A program made the translations under genes and the position numbers. The notes beneath the pieces are model-generated. The model searched no databases and was not told the DNA's origin. It saw nothing but the letters and a program-made list of their open reading frames with translations. DNA of 15,640 bases from Glomus cerebriforme (Eukaryota; Glomeromycota; Glomeromycetes; Glomerales; Glomeraceae). Where the stretch lies: contig QKYT01000147.1 in the NCBI GenBank assembly GCA_003550305.1, positions 65,979 to 81,618 on the forward strand, read 5' to 3'. Of the stretch, positions 1 through 8,102 are shown piece after piece; position 1 is the stretch's first letter, and the number at the start of each line of letters is the position of its first letter.

Positions 1-1148
1 TGTTTTGTGTGAAAATAAAATATTGAAATTTAGCAAGAAAAAATGGAGGTATTTATAGAATTAAGAATATTAGGAACATTAAAAATGAGTCAAAATTATG
101 AGATACGATAATAAATTAAGTATAATGAATCACGTCACGTAAATTTTATTTATTTTGATGTTTTTGGATATTTTTGGTAAAGTTCTAAATAAATTGAGTC
201 ATGATTTATACTTTTATGTGCTACACAAAATTGAATTTTCACATGTAGTTAAATTAATAAAGATGGTATTAATATTTACAGTAATGATCTAATCTCACAT
301 TGGAAACTTTAATATACTTTTTAAATAAACGCGTCAAAATTATAATTTAATGAAAGTAATTTATATGAGAGCACATATTAAAAGATGATAATAGAGTTAA
401 TAGTAATTAGTAAGCTGATTTAACTTATATTTGACAGTTTATTAATTTGCAGTTATCAATTCATCTGGTCATTTTTTTCACATTATAAGACTCCTATTAA
501 CTACAAAATAAAGATAATATTACCTATAAATCAAAATATATGGTGGAAGATTTGACCAAATTTATTTGATGGAAATAGAAAAATTTTCAATCTTATTCAA
601 ATAAAAACCATTTTCCATATTAACAAAATAATTTTTCTTCTTAAACATGCGTAGTAAAATATGAATAATTCAAAATCGTTACGCGTTACACATCAGTCGT
701 TACATTTTGATTATCAAATAAAATCAGATTGCGACTTAATTTGAATCCATGAATAAATCAGATGAGGTATTCATCAATATCAGAGCATATTATTAGTCAA
801 AATGTATTCAGTGCTAAAATAAGCTAGTTTGATCATGGAGATGCTAGGTAAAAAAAAAAAAAAAAAAAAAAAATCTAGAATCTTCTTAATTTATAAATAA
901 ATCATAATGATAGGGAATTATCATATTATTTGTCAAAATGTCAAATTTTATGATCAAGATGAGTCATATTTTGTACTATCTCAAAAAAATATAAAAGAGA
1001 CATTTATTTATTTTTAAAAAAAAATATTTCGTCTTATACGTCAATCATTCCAAAAAAGATATACTGTTTGTTTACCAAATAGATTCTTGGATTAAAAGAA
1101 AAAAGTACCCTCTCTCTCTTGGTACCAAACAAACTCATATATTTTGAT
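1..1148. other. AT-rich stretch without a gene
   Basis: I see no coding frame here with convincing composition. The sequence is dominated by A/T runs. Visible landmarks are two ACGCGT hexamers (329-334 and 681-686), a 24-base A tract at 850-873, a CACGTCACGT element near 130-140, and a CT microsatellite near 1111-1119 enclosed by GTACC and GGTAC, which could pair as a small hairpin. None of these can be tied to a gene with certainty. Confidence 0.6.
850..873. repeat. A(24) homopolymer tract
   Basis: There are 24 consecutive A residues. A retroposed poly-A tail is one possible origin, but the preceding bases show no recognisable coding or SINE-like sequence and I see no target-site duplication, so simple slippage is as likely. 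Homopolymers of this length are also prone to assembly error. Confidence 0.9.
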
Positions 1149-1158
1149 TATATATAAA
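1149..1158 (+). promoter_or_regulatory. TATA-like element before mini-ORF
   Basis: TATATATAAA lies about 37 bases upstream of an ATG at 1195 and follows a CT-rich tract at 1111-1119. Spacing and order would suit an RNA polymerase II core promoter. In DNA this AT-rich such strings arise often by chance, so this is a weak call that depends on the reading frame at 1195. Confidence 0.25.
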
Positions 1159-1194
1159 AACAAATTTTATTGCTAGAAGACGACCGAACTTATA

Positions 1195-1251
1195 ATGAAA
1201 ATAGCAAGTGTATTAATCTGTACCCTTTCAACTTCAACATGTTTTATATGA
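1195..1251 (+). CDS. 18-residue signal-peptide-like mini-ORF
   Basis: An ATG frame encodes MKIASVLICTLSTSTCFI followed by TGA. It has a basic residue after the start, a hydrophobic core (ASVLICTL) and small polar residues, which is the layout of a secretory signal peptide. No mature part follows: the frame closes at 1249-1251 and the next 250 bases are purine-rich low-complexity sequence. It may be the first exon remnant of a secreted protein or a chance frame. A TATA-like box sits about 40 bases upstream. No family can be assigned. Confidence 0.2.
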   Translation: MKIASVLICTLSTSTCFI

Positions 1252-1254
1252 CAC

Positions 1255-1500
1255 TATGGAAGTGAAAAATGAAGAATAGAAAATGAAGGAGATGGATAAG
1301 AGAAAAAATATAATGTGGTGATATGAAAATAATATGGAAAGGAAAAAAGAGAGATAAAGAAAAAGAATATTTTAGGAATAGAATGAAATGAAAGGCAATA
1401 ACAAAGTTAAAAAAAAAAATAAAGATTGGAAGAGAAAAGAGAAAAAAAGACCAATTGAAAGAAAAGAGAAATATGATTAGGATAACAGTAGTGGAACATG
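1255..1500. other. Purine-rich strand-biased block
   Basis: The plus strand is strongly A/G-rich and C-poor, with recurring GAAAGAAAAG, GGAGATGG and ATGAAATGAAAGG-like words. It holds no gene. Its complement resembles the pyrimidine-rich blocks at 7575-8102 and 15230-15640, so these may belong to one family of low-complexity spacer, in the opposite orientation here. Confidence 0.6.
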
Positions 1501-1663
1501 ATGGAATTAACAGATAAAATTTGGGAAGTGTAGATTTTTAACGTTATCAAAGTAATTCCCTTCTTTTTTTTTACTTTAGTTAAACAGGAAGATGGGTGAT
1601 TATCTTGTTATTAGATTTCTTTCCTTTCTAATTTTTTTATTTTATTTTATTTAGACAAACAAT

Positions 1664-1915
1664 ATGGATGGATATTTCAGCATAAAGTTCTTAACATTGG
1701 ATCTTCTAATTGTTAGTCTATTCAACTTTAAACAAGTTCTCTATCAAGGTAAATGTTATATTTACTTAGCTTTAAATATATGAAATAATAAAATCATTGC
1801 TGTTTACTAACATTTTATTATCATTATTATTATAGGAAGTGAGGAGTTTGCAATGAGGCCATGCTACTTATATTATAAACAGAATGGTCTCAATACAAAC
1901 TTCTTACATAGATAA
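1664..1915 (+). CDS. Possible two-exon small ORF, copy 1 (54 aa, unknown)
   Basis: Joining exon 1664-1748 to 1836-1915 across the intron-like segment gives 165 bases, a complete ATG-to-TAA frame of 54 residues. The first part is hydrophobic (FLTLDLLIVSLFNF), so one membrane segment is possible. The junction reads LYQ then GSEEFAMRPCYLYY. Upstream, TTTTATTTAG at about 1645-1654 could be an acceptor of an earlier intron, so the true start may lie elsewhere. I recognise no family. The intron signals and the second copy with the same join support it. Short length and AT-rich setting argue for caution; a fragment of a larger decayed gene is the main alternative. Confidence 0.3.
1749..1835 (+). other. 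Intron-like segment, copy 1 (87 nt)
   Basis: It begins GTAAAT after CAAG and ends TTATTATAG before GAAG. A perfect TACTAAC branch-site word lies at 1805-1811, 24 bases before the acceptor AG, with only A/T/C between. Length and branch spacing are those of a typical fungal spliceosomal intron. Splicing would be phase 1 and keeps the surrounding frame open. Confidence 0.5.
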
Positions 1916-2011
1916 GATTATCCTTCTTTTAAATACATTTTTGGCTTTAATTTTTTTTTTAGTCCCTTTGTGATTCTTTTTACACTTTTATTTTTTTATT
2001 TTATTTAGACA

Positions 2012-2140
2012 AACAAGGGATGGGTGATTCCCTTGTGTTAGACTTCTTTTTTTTAGTTAAAAACAAGGGATGGGTGATTCCCTTGTTATTAGATTTCTTT
2101 TTTTTTAGTTAAAAACAAGGAGATGGGTGATTCCCTTGTT
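2012..2140. repeat. Three tandem hairpin units (about 50-52 bases)
   Basis: AACAAGGGATGGGTGATTCC begins units at 2012 and 2062, and a variant (AACAAGGAGATGGGTGATTC) begins at 2114. In the middle unit AACAAGGGA (2062-2070) and TCCCTTGTT (2079-2087) are perfect nine-base inverted arms around TGGGTGAT. The first unit has one arm mismatch and the third an insertion in the left arm. Diverged relatives occur at about 1584-1610 and 2524-2549. Between units lie TTAGATTTC or TTAGACTTC and a T-run ending TTTAGTTAA. Confidence 0.85.
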
Positions 2141-2210
2141 ATTAGATTTCTTAACTTTTTTTTATATTTATTTAGATAATAATACTTTTAACAAGTTCTT
2201 ATCATTTAAT

Positions 2211-2461
2211 ATGTTTGAATCTTCTATTCTTTGGTTTAATTACTTCAACTTTAAACAAGTTCTCTATCAAGGTAAATGTATATTTACTTAGCTTTAAATA
2301 TATGAAATAATAAAATCATTGCTGTTTACTAACATTTNATTATTATTATTATTATAGGAAGTGAGGAGTTTGCAATGAGGTCATGCTGCTTATATTATAA
2401 ATCAATACAAACTTCTCACATAGATAAGATTATTCTTCTTTTAATACATTTTTGGCTTTAA
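2211..2461 (+). CDS. Possible two-exon small ORF, copy 2 (54 aa, unknown)
   Basis: This is the tandem-duplicate counterpart of the frame at 1664. Joining 2211-2271 to 2358-2461 gives 165 bases and a closed 54-residue frame. The segment NFKQVLYQ then GSEEFAMR is shared with copy 1. The N-terminus (MFESSILWFNYF) and C-terminus differ, the latter because a ten-base difference shifts the frame after LYYK. That the shared middle keeps its frame through the same join in both copies is mild support for real coding. No function is known to me, and it may equally be a relic of a longer gene. Confidence 0.28.
2272..2357 (+). other. Intron-like segment, copy 2 (86 nt)
   Basis: It starts GTAAATGTA, has TACTAAC at 2327-2333 and ends ATTATTATAG, matching copy 1 almost base for base. 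Donor, branch site and acceptor are all conserved between the copies, and the flanking exon ends (CAAG and GAAGTGAGGAG) are identical. The undetermined base at 2338 lies inside it. Confidence 0.5.
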
Positions 2462-2620
2462 TTTTTTTTTTTAGTCTCTTTGTGATTCTTTTTACACTTT
2501 TATTTTTTATTTTATTTAGACAAACAACGGATGGGTGATTTCCTTGTGTTAGACTTCTTTTTTTAGTTAAAACAAGGGAAGGGTTATATTTTATTTAGAT
2601 AAACAAGAAGATGGATACTT

Positions 2621-3230
2621 TTAACCAAGTTCTTATCATTTCATATGTTTGGATCTTTTATTCTTATATCAAATCATCCAATTTATAATATGACTTTAGT
2701 AATAATTCTGAAATATTCACTAATATAATTTTCTCCATCAATACCATCTTGAACTGATTTTGGACATCAGACTTATTATCATCAGTTCATAGTATATAAT
2801 AAAATTTATTGTCATAGGTACAAGTAAAAGAATATATATCATCTTGGCAAAAAGGACCCACTTATCATCTGATTTGTTGGATAAAATTTATTTTAATATT
2901 TTTTTTTGTAAATTTATGATAGTATTATAATTTAGCATAATATTAATGTAAAAAATGTAAGTAACAATTTAGCAGTATAAATAATTTGATAATACTTCTT
3001 AAAAAATGCACAATAAAATAAAAAAGCACAATTAAAAAAAAAGTCAAAAAAAAAATCTACTAATGTGTATATAAAATGGTAAGTGCTTTTGAAAAATTTA
3101 TCTACTAAATTTACATGCTTACTCTAACTTCAATCACGACTGGATATGGACAGCTCAGTAGTAGATAGAGTATGTTATTGTATATTAGCTGAAGAAAAAA
3201 TATAGAATATAGATAAACTATTAACACTAA
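2621..3230. other. AT-rich spacer, no gene seen
   Basis: There are no open frames of coding character and no recognisable element. The region contains several A runs near 3000-3050 and ordinary AT-rich sequence. Confidence 0.6.
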
Positions 3231-3512
3231 TGCCATAGGGAATCCCTACATAATTGTTTCATACATAACTATGTTGATTATTATAAAAGCGCAAAGGCTT
3301 ATAATTTGCTTGATTCTATTATTAAGAAGCTTAAAGAAATCAAAGCAGCTGCTGATTACTATAGAGACGAACTTTTCTTTGTATTTGTAAATATTGAAGC
3401 CTTAATGATTTTAATAAAAATGAATACCATGGATGATACAGTATGTAAAATTAGAGGAGCAACTATTAAAGTTTTTATAATAAAGAAAGAGATTCAAAAC
3501 TTAGTATATTAA
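3231..3512 (+). CDS. Unidentified open frame, possible exon or relic
   Basis: A 94-codon frame runs from just after a TAA (3228-3230) to TAA at 3510-3512. It is not low complexity: it has a charged, helix-prone centre (LLDSIIKKLKEIKAAADYYR) and a later KIRGATIKVFIIKKEIQ stretch. The first in-frame ATG comes late, within the sequence coding for EALMILIK, so it is not a complete gene as it stands. It could be an internal exon or a gene fragment. Its beginning overlaps a small palindrome (TAGGGAATCCCTA, 3236-3248). I recognise no family. Confidence 0.3.
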   Translation, partial: CHRESLHNCFIHNYVDYYKSAKAYNLLDSIIKKLKEIKAAADYYRDELFFVFVNIEALMILIKMNTMDDTVCKIRGATIKVFIIKKEIQNLVY

Positions 3513-3814
3513 CAAAATCAGTTTACAGGAAAAGGAGATAGTAAAATGATTAGCTTTACCATATGAAAATATATAAATATGGAATTTCATGATCTTGAAA
3601 TTGTCCATATATCTCTATTTACCTAGAGATAACCTCAATATGTTTATATTATGTTTTTTACATGTGATCAAATGAAACAGTCACATTGCAATCAATGGAA
3701 ATTATTTTATTTTATTGCACGCCCTATAGGATCATGCTGATTTTATTTGACCTATATTTTAATCATTGTACAATATTGAAGATCAAAAGTTTATTTGTGT
3801 ACAATATTGATATA
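3513..3814. other. Spacer with one perfect hairpin
   Basis: No gene is seen. TATCTCTA (3610-3617) and TAGAGATA (3624-3631) are perfect eight-base inverted arms around TTTACC. There is no T-run directly after it and no flanking gene end, so I do not call a terminator. Confidence 0.6.
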
Positions 3815-4204
3815 TTAATAAAATATTAAGAATTTTAAAAGTATCTGCAATATTAATTTTCAAACTAACTTGTTTCAAAATCCACTATTTATCAAATTAA
3901 CTAAATTATTTGTATTCATAATAATTTCTAAGTTAGTATTGTTAGAATCAATTTCTTGTAATGGTTTGCATAAATTATTTTTCTACATTGGAGGGTTGTC
4001 AGATATTTCTTTTGAATCATTGCATTCTGATGTTTCACATTGAAATTTAAAAGCTAAATTAAAAAAAAAACTTTAGCTTTCCTTCATAATTTTATTAGCA
4101 TAAAATATTTCTATAGCACATGTCCAATTGTTGGTAAAATATTCTGTATTCTTAACTTTTCCAATTTCACAAAAGAAGCTAACACTTTTTTTCCAAATTG
4201 TCAC
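3815..4204 (-). pseudogene. Decayed coding relic, one frame, unknown family
   Basis: Read on the minus strand from 4204 to the TAA at 3817-3815, a single frame gives 130 codons with no frameshift but four internal stops: TAA at 4075, TAG at 3985, TGA at 3877 and TGA at 3862. The residues between stops look like real protein: KSVSFFCEIGKVKNTEYF, NNWTCAIEIFYANKIMKES, then KFQCETSECNDSKEISDNPP and LQEIDSNNTNLEIIMNT. A ten-T run follows the first stop. Upstream of 4204 the frame is closed by TAA. I recognise no domain. It is most likely a pseudogenised member of a lineage-specific family; the absence of indels suggests either recent decay or selection on length. Confidence 0.5.
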
Positions 4205-4651
4205 TTAAAACCTTATTTAGAAAATTATAAAGATAATTTATATAAATAAAATTTACTATTATATTTTATATAATACTGTAAACTTACTAAAGTTTTCTCA
4301 TAAATTCTGTTGTTTTCGTGTGGCATATTAAAGAGTAATAATAAAGAAAATTTATTTGATGAGAGAAACAATAAAAGGAAACATGTAAAAAAGAAATATG
4401 ATAGAAAGAAAAAAGTTTATTGTTAAATAACCTTTAATAGACTTTTATAAAGCATGATTTGCATTAGCTGTATGATAATATAGATATTGTATGGTAGTAT
4501 TTCATTGCTTAACGTCACTTTGTGACATTAACCTATATAAATACACACTTATAATATCCATTAAATACAGTACATATGCGTGTAAAGTAAATTAATATGT
4601 CATACAGATTCTTGAAAACATTTCACATAATTAAAGCTCTGCTAAAATTTA
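4205..4651. other. AT-rich spacer with a promoter-like motif pair
   Basis: No gene is seen. GTCAC (4514-4518) and GTGAC (4522-4526) form a short inverted repeat, and TATATAAATA follows at 4534-4543. This order resembles a regulatory site plus TATA element for plus-strand transcription. The only nearby plus-strand ATG frame closes after four codons (ATG CGT GTA AAG TAA), so no product can be proposed. Confidence 0.4.
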
Positions 4652-5604
4652 TTAAGGTTTCATATCACTAATATTTATTTCTTTTTTTCTTTTCTTTGCT
4701 TTTTTCATCTCTTTTTTTACCAACTTAGTACTCTTGTATTTAACAGATTCTTGATCAATTTCATTAACTGGTATGATTTTATGAGTACCTTCCATTATAT
4801 AATAAAGATTATCTTGGTGAAAAAGATAATTATTCAAAGCTTCTTCTAAATTATCTCCTATATATATCACACTATGATCTATCCAAGACCATATATAGAT
4901 AGCTCTGGTAGCATTTTATAGCCAAAAGACATATCCATCATCACTTGAAAGGATGGGATAGACATCAGAAATACCATAAACTTTGTGAAAATTATTAAAT
5001 TTATAGTCATACAAGTTACCACTTGCTTAATTAAAAGAACAGATGTTTTTTAATAGATCAAGAAGTACAAAAACATTTTTAGAGTATTGTAACCAAGGTT
5101 TTGTGGCAATTTTTGCAAGATGACACTTCTTCTAGTGTTCGTGTTGAGATCAAATGGGTTCTTATGGGTAGATCCTGCCAAAAAATGCTAGATGGGCTAA
5201 CAGCAGGTTAATTTCTGCACAATTGACAAAGCTCCAGGGCTTGAACGGGCTTAATAAACTTCCCTCTCTGTCTCATAGGATGAGACGATTTATTAAGTCA
5301 TTGTCCTATTGAATCTTCACTAAAGCTTTTTTGGTCTTTTGGTTTCCTATCAACATCACCCCAAATGAAAAATTAATTATCCTTTTCTCCTCAGATTTTC
5401 ACATCATACTTATCACTATCAGCAGAAGCTGAAAAGATTCAGTTTCCAGGAGTAACACCCATTTCGCTAATTATTTCTGGTGCTGAATAAGGAATCATAT
5501 TTGTTTGAGACCCTTCAAGTTCTCTTCCAAACTTTGCAGTGTCCTGTTTTGTTGTAGAAAAATTTGGCCAGTTTCTCTAGATTGTCAGAATAAAACTTAA
5601 ATAT
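4652..5604 (-). pseudogene. Large decayed gene with two CxxC pairs, unknown
   Basis: On the minus strand a protein-like reading runs from about 5604 to the stop at 4652 in three successive frames. First part: FKFYSDNLEKLAKFFYNKT (to about 5550). Second (5576-5079): KFGRELEGSQTNMIPYSAPE, then GDVDRKPKDQKSFSEDS, a CQLC pair (5228-5217), LPIRTHLISTRTLEEVSSC and a CKNCH pair (5117-5106), with five internal stops. Third (5131-4652): KPWLQYSKNVFVLLDLLKN, YGISDVYPILSSDDGY, NATRAIYIWSWIDHS and a lysine-rich end, with two more stops (5029, 4918). The last 72 residues are open and start with ATG at 4870. The two CxxC pairs, about 37 residues apart, suggest a zinc ribbon. The C-terminal part faintly recalls SMI1/KNR4 (SUKH) domains, but I cannot confirm this. 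No product is likely today. Confidence 0.55.
5250..5297. repeat. Nested inverted repeat
   Basis: Outer arms CTTAATAAA (5250-5258) and TTTATTAAG (5289-5297) enclose inner arms GTCTCAT (5270-5276) and ATGAGAC (5280-5286) with an AGG loop. Both pairs match perfectly. It lies inside the decayed coding relic, so it could have arisen from codon sequence by chance or from a small insertion. Confidence 0.7.
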
Positions 5605-6062
5605 CTATTTGCTTAAGTTGTATAATATATGTAGGTGATTGGAAATTTTTCGCATAATGTTTCTGCCAGTTTGCTTTTCCTCAACAGTGCTTCCAAGACC
5701 TTCCATAACTAATTTTTTGTCAGGTTTTTTTAATAATAAAAAAAGAGTCTAAACAGAGTGATAGACACTTTTTTTTTAGATTTTATATTTCCAAATAGAT
5801 ATCATGTGGCATTAAGAAATTACCCATATGACAAATAAGGGCGTGACAAATATGGTTTTATGACCAAATGAGTACAAAGTCATTTCAAATGAGTCATTGA
5901 ATGTAATGTTGGCCAGTACTATAATTCTGGCCTGCATTATGTTTGCCAAGTAAAATAACTGGATATAAATATTATCTATCACGTCTGTCAAACAGCAGGT
6001 ATATCTTTATATTTATGTCACATTATATGAAAAGTTATAGGTTAATGCTTCTATTTCAATAG
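5605..6062. other. AT-rich spacer, no gene seen
   Basis: No convincing frame on either strand. It contains A- and T-runs near 5740-5780 and otherwise unremarkable sequence. Confidence 0.5.
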
Positions 6063-6278
6063 AATTATCAACTTGATGTTGGAACAGTAGAAGGAAAAGT
6101 TCAGATTTGGGATGCGCAAAAACTTATGAAAATTTGAGACTTTTAGTAAGTGAATTAAGAGAATATGGAAGTAAACATGCTTCCAGAATTCATCAATTAT
6201 AAAAAACCTCAGAAATTAATCTTTAGTAGCATTGACTTTATAGGACTTAAGGGAGATCATGACATTACAAGAAATTGA
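6063..6278 (+). pseudogene. Short coding-like fragments, unknown family
   Basis: Two short plus-strand pieces look protein-like. 6063-6137 reads NYQLDVGTVEGKVQIWDAQK and a few more residues before TGA. After two further stops and a frame change, an ATG frame at 6165-6278 reads LPEFINYKKPQKLIFSSID and then GLKGDHDITRN before TGA. Codon use and residue mix differ from the flanking spacer. They are probably exons or remnants of one decayed gene, perhaps continuous with the relic starting at 6433. No domain is recognised. Confidence 0.35.
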
Positions 6279-6432
6279 TGCAGAGTGTTATTGATAAATT
6301 CTTTAAAAAAAATTGATTCATTGTACGCATTTGGATATTTCCATTTTTATTAATTTATAAAATAGAAAAAAAAAGTCTGATTTATTTATTTTTAAGAAAA
6401 TTTAATCAAAGAATTTATGTTTTGTATGATAG

Positions 6433-6851
6433 AAATTCATAAAAAGAAATACTAATTACAGTAGACCAAAATTATTAATTAATAAAAGTTCTCAAAATAC
6501 AATATCTTCAAATAATATTTTGATTGATGATAATAATTTCTTAAAAGCAAAAATAAAGAATTATACTAAATATGAAAATATTTTAATAAATTGGACAATA
6601 TTTTTTTAATTCAAATGAAAAAGATCTTAAAATAATTTTAATATTGATGGAAAATCAATAAAGAAAATGAAAATTGGGTTTCAAATTCAATAGGATTTTT
6701 TTATGAATAGGATATAAGTGATATCAACATTATTGATAAAAATAAATCTTTAAATTTATATTGATTATCGATTGATAAAGATAGTAAAAATAAAAAATTA
6801 TCTTCTACGTATCAAATGCTTAATATAATTATACCAAAACAAAAGATATAA
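6433..6851 (+). pseudogene. Asn/Lys-rich decayed coding relic
   Basis: Three successive plus-strand frames give protein-like sequence. 6433-6609 is open for 58 codons (NTNYSRPKLLINKSSQNTIS then NNFLKAKIKNYTKYENILI). 6608-6660 reads NSNEKDLKIILILMENQ. 6666-6851 reads NENWVSNSIGFFYE, a TAG (6708), DISDINIIDKNKSLNLY, a TGA (6762), then LSIDKDSKNKKLSSTYQMLN. Two frameshifts and two internal stops make it a pseudogene. The richness in Asn, Lys and Ile matches proteins encoded by AT-rich fungal genomes. I cannot name the family. Its upstream neighbour at 6063-6278 is on the same strand and may be part of it. Confidence 0.4.
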
Positions 6852-7574
6852 ATATTTTTTCGCATATAAAAATTCCATGTATTAAAGTTGTCTTTGAACA
6901 ACTTATTTTCATAATAAATAATGATATAATAAAACTTTAAATTGCAATATTATATAGTATATCTTTAATAATTTTTTAATTAGCACATAGGCTCACTATA
7001 TTTTTGTGTATTTGAAAATCCTTAGAAAAATTGCATTTTCCTGAGAAATAACAATAGTCAAATGTAAAATTTTTTAACAAATTGCATTATTTTAATAAAT
7101 TCCAAAGATTATGTGATTTTACAATAAACCAGTATTTCATTTTTTTTTTCACAAAAGAGAAATAAAAGTTTTTATACTTATTAGCTAGAGATTTAAAGTT
7201 ATTCATGAGAATTGTACATGGATATGAAAATTCTGTACAAGTGATAAATTTACACCTGTCCATTTGTTAAATATTTGTAATTTTTCTTGTTTATTAGAAT
7301 AACATCTTTGATTTTATCATCATTTTGGCCTATTAAGATGTGATTATATACCAATATTCGTTCAGTTTTCAAATCTTGCATTCTGGTAATTTTTTTCATA
7401 TATATAAATAAATTATGCTATAATTGTTTTGGTAATTAGAAAATGATCATAGAGTAGTATGAGTTATCCATTAGATTATCAAGACGAAATAATTTACAAT
7501 TATTTATTTATTAAAAAAAATATTCTTTTATACATTTAATAAAATAAAANTACAAAAAAAAATAAGAATACTAC
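6852..7574. other. AT-rich spacer, no gene seen
   Basis: No coding frame or structured element can be supported. One base at 7550 is undetermined in the assembly. Confidence 0.6.
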
Positions 7575-8102
7575 CCCTTTTGTATCATTTTGTTATATTT
7601 TTCTTATATTACTTATCATCCTTTCTAATTATCCTTTCTAATTTATTTCTATTATTATTGTTTGTTTTTGTTGATTTATTCATATATTTTATTTTTTATA
7701 TCATTATTCCTTTCTATTTCTGCTACCCTATTACATCTTTTTATTCCCAACTCATTCCTTTCTTTGTTTATATGCATTTTTCTTCAAGTTGTTCTTTCAA
7801 TCTAGTCCCATCTTGCTTTAACTTTGTCTTATCTATATTCTTTGATTTCTTTTTTATATGTCATTATTCACAACCTGTTTCTTTTATTATCCAACAATTT
7901 ATGTTTCTTGTTGTCCTTTTAATCATTCACCAGATAGCAAATATTTTCTTTTGCTTAATATTTCTTTTAACTTTATATTTGTCATTTTTTCTTTCATTTT
8001 CTTTCATTCTACCTTTCTCTTTCTGCGTTTTCTGTTAGCTCATCATCACTTATTTGCTTTACCCATATTTATTTATTATTTTTTTTTTATTTTAATCTTT
8101 AG
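7575..8102. other. Pyrimidine-rich low-complexity block
   Basis: The plus strand is dominated by T and C with very few G, in words such as CCTTTCTAATT and CTTTCATTTTC. Long frames exist here in more than one phase, but they encode only Phe, Leu, Ile, Ser and Tyr runs as expected from composition, so I do not call them genes. It directly precedes the coding-like frame at 8103 and resembles the complement of the block at 1255-1500. Confidence 0.7.

Larger units (their letters stand above)
1574..2620. repeat. Two-copy tandem duplication, period about 525 bases
   Basis: The segment from about 1574 to 2100 is repeated from about 2104 to 2620. Anchors lie at a constant distance: CAACTTTAAACAAG occurs at 1723 and 2246, and GGAAGTGAGGAGTTTGCAAT follows the intron-like segment in both copies. 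The best-conserved core is about 1719-2039 against 2242-2565. Copy 2 lacks about ten bases near 2400 relative to copy 1 (around 1880-1890). Each unit contains an intron-like segment and hairpin-forming ATGGGTGAT words; the first unit ends in a further small tandem of about 50-base units. One base (2338) is undetermined in the assembly. Confidence 0.85.

Noticed and set aside
850..873. Poly-A tail of a retroposed element
   Set aside because: No coding or SINE-like body precedes it and no target-site duplication flanks it.
3610..3631. Hairpin as a transcription terminator
   Set aside because: There is no T-run after the stem and no gene ends there; in a eukaryotic genome an intrinsic terminator is not expected.
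5461..5520. PYSAPEII read as a kinase APE motif
   Set aside because: The surrounding minus-strand relic shows no other kinase element (no glycine loop, HRD or DFG), so the match is probably accidental.
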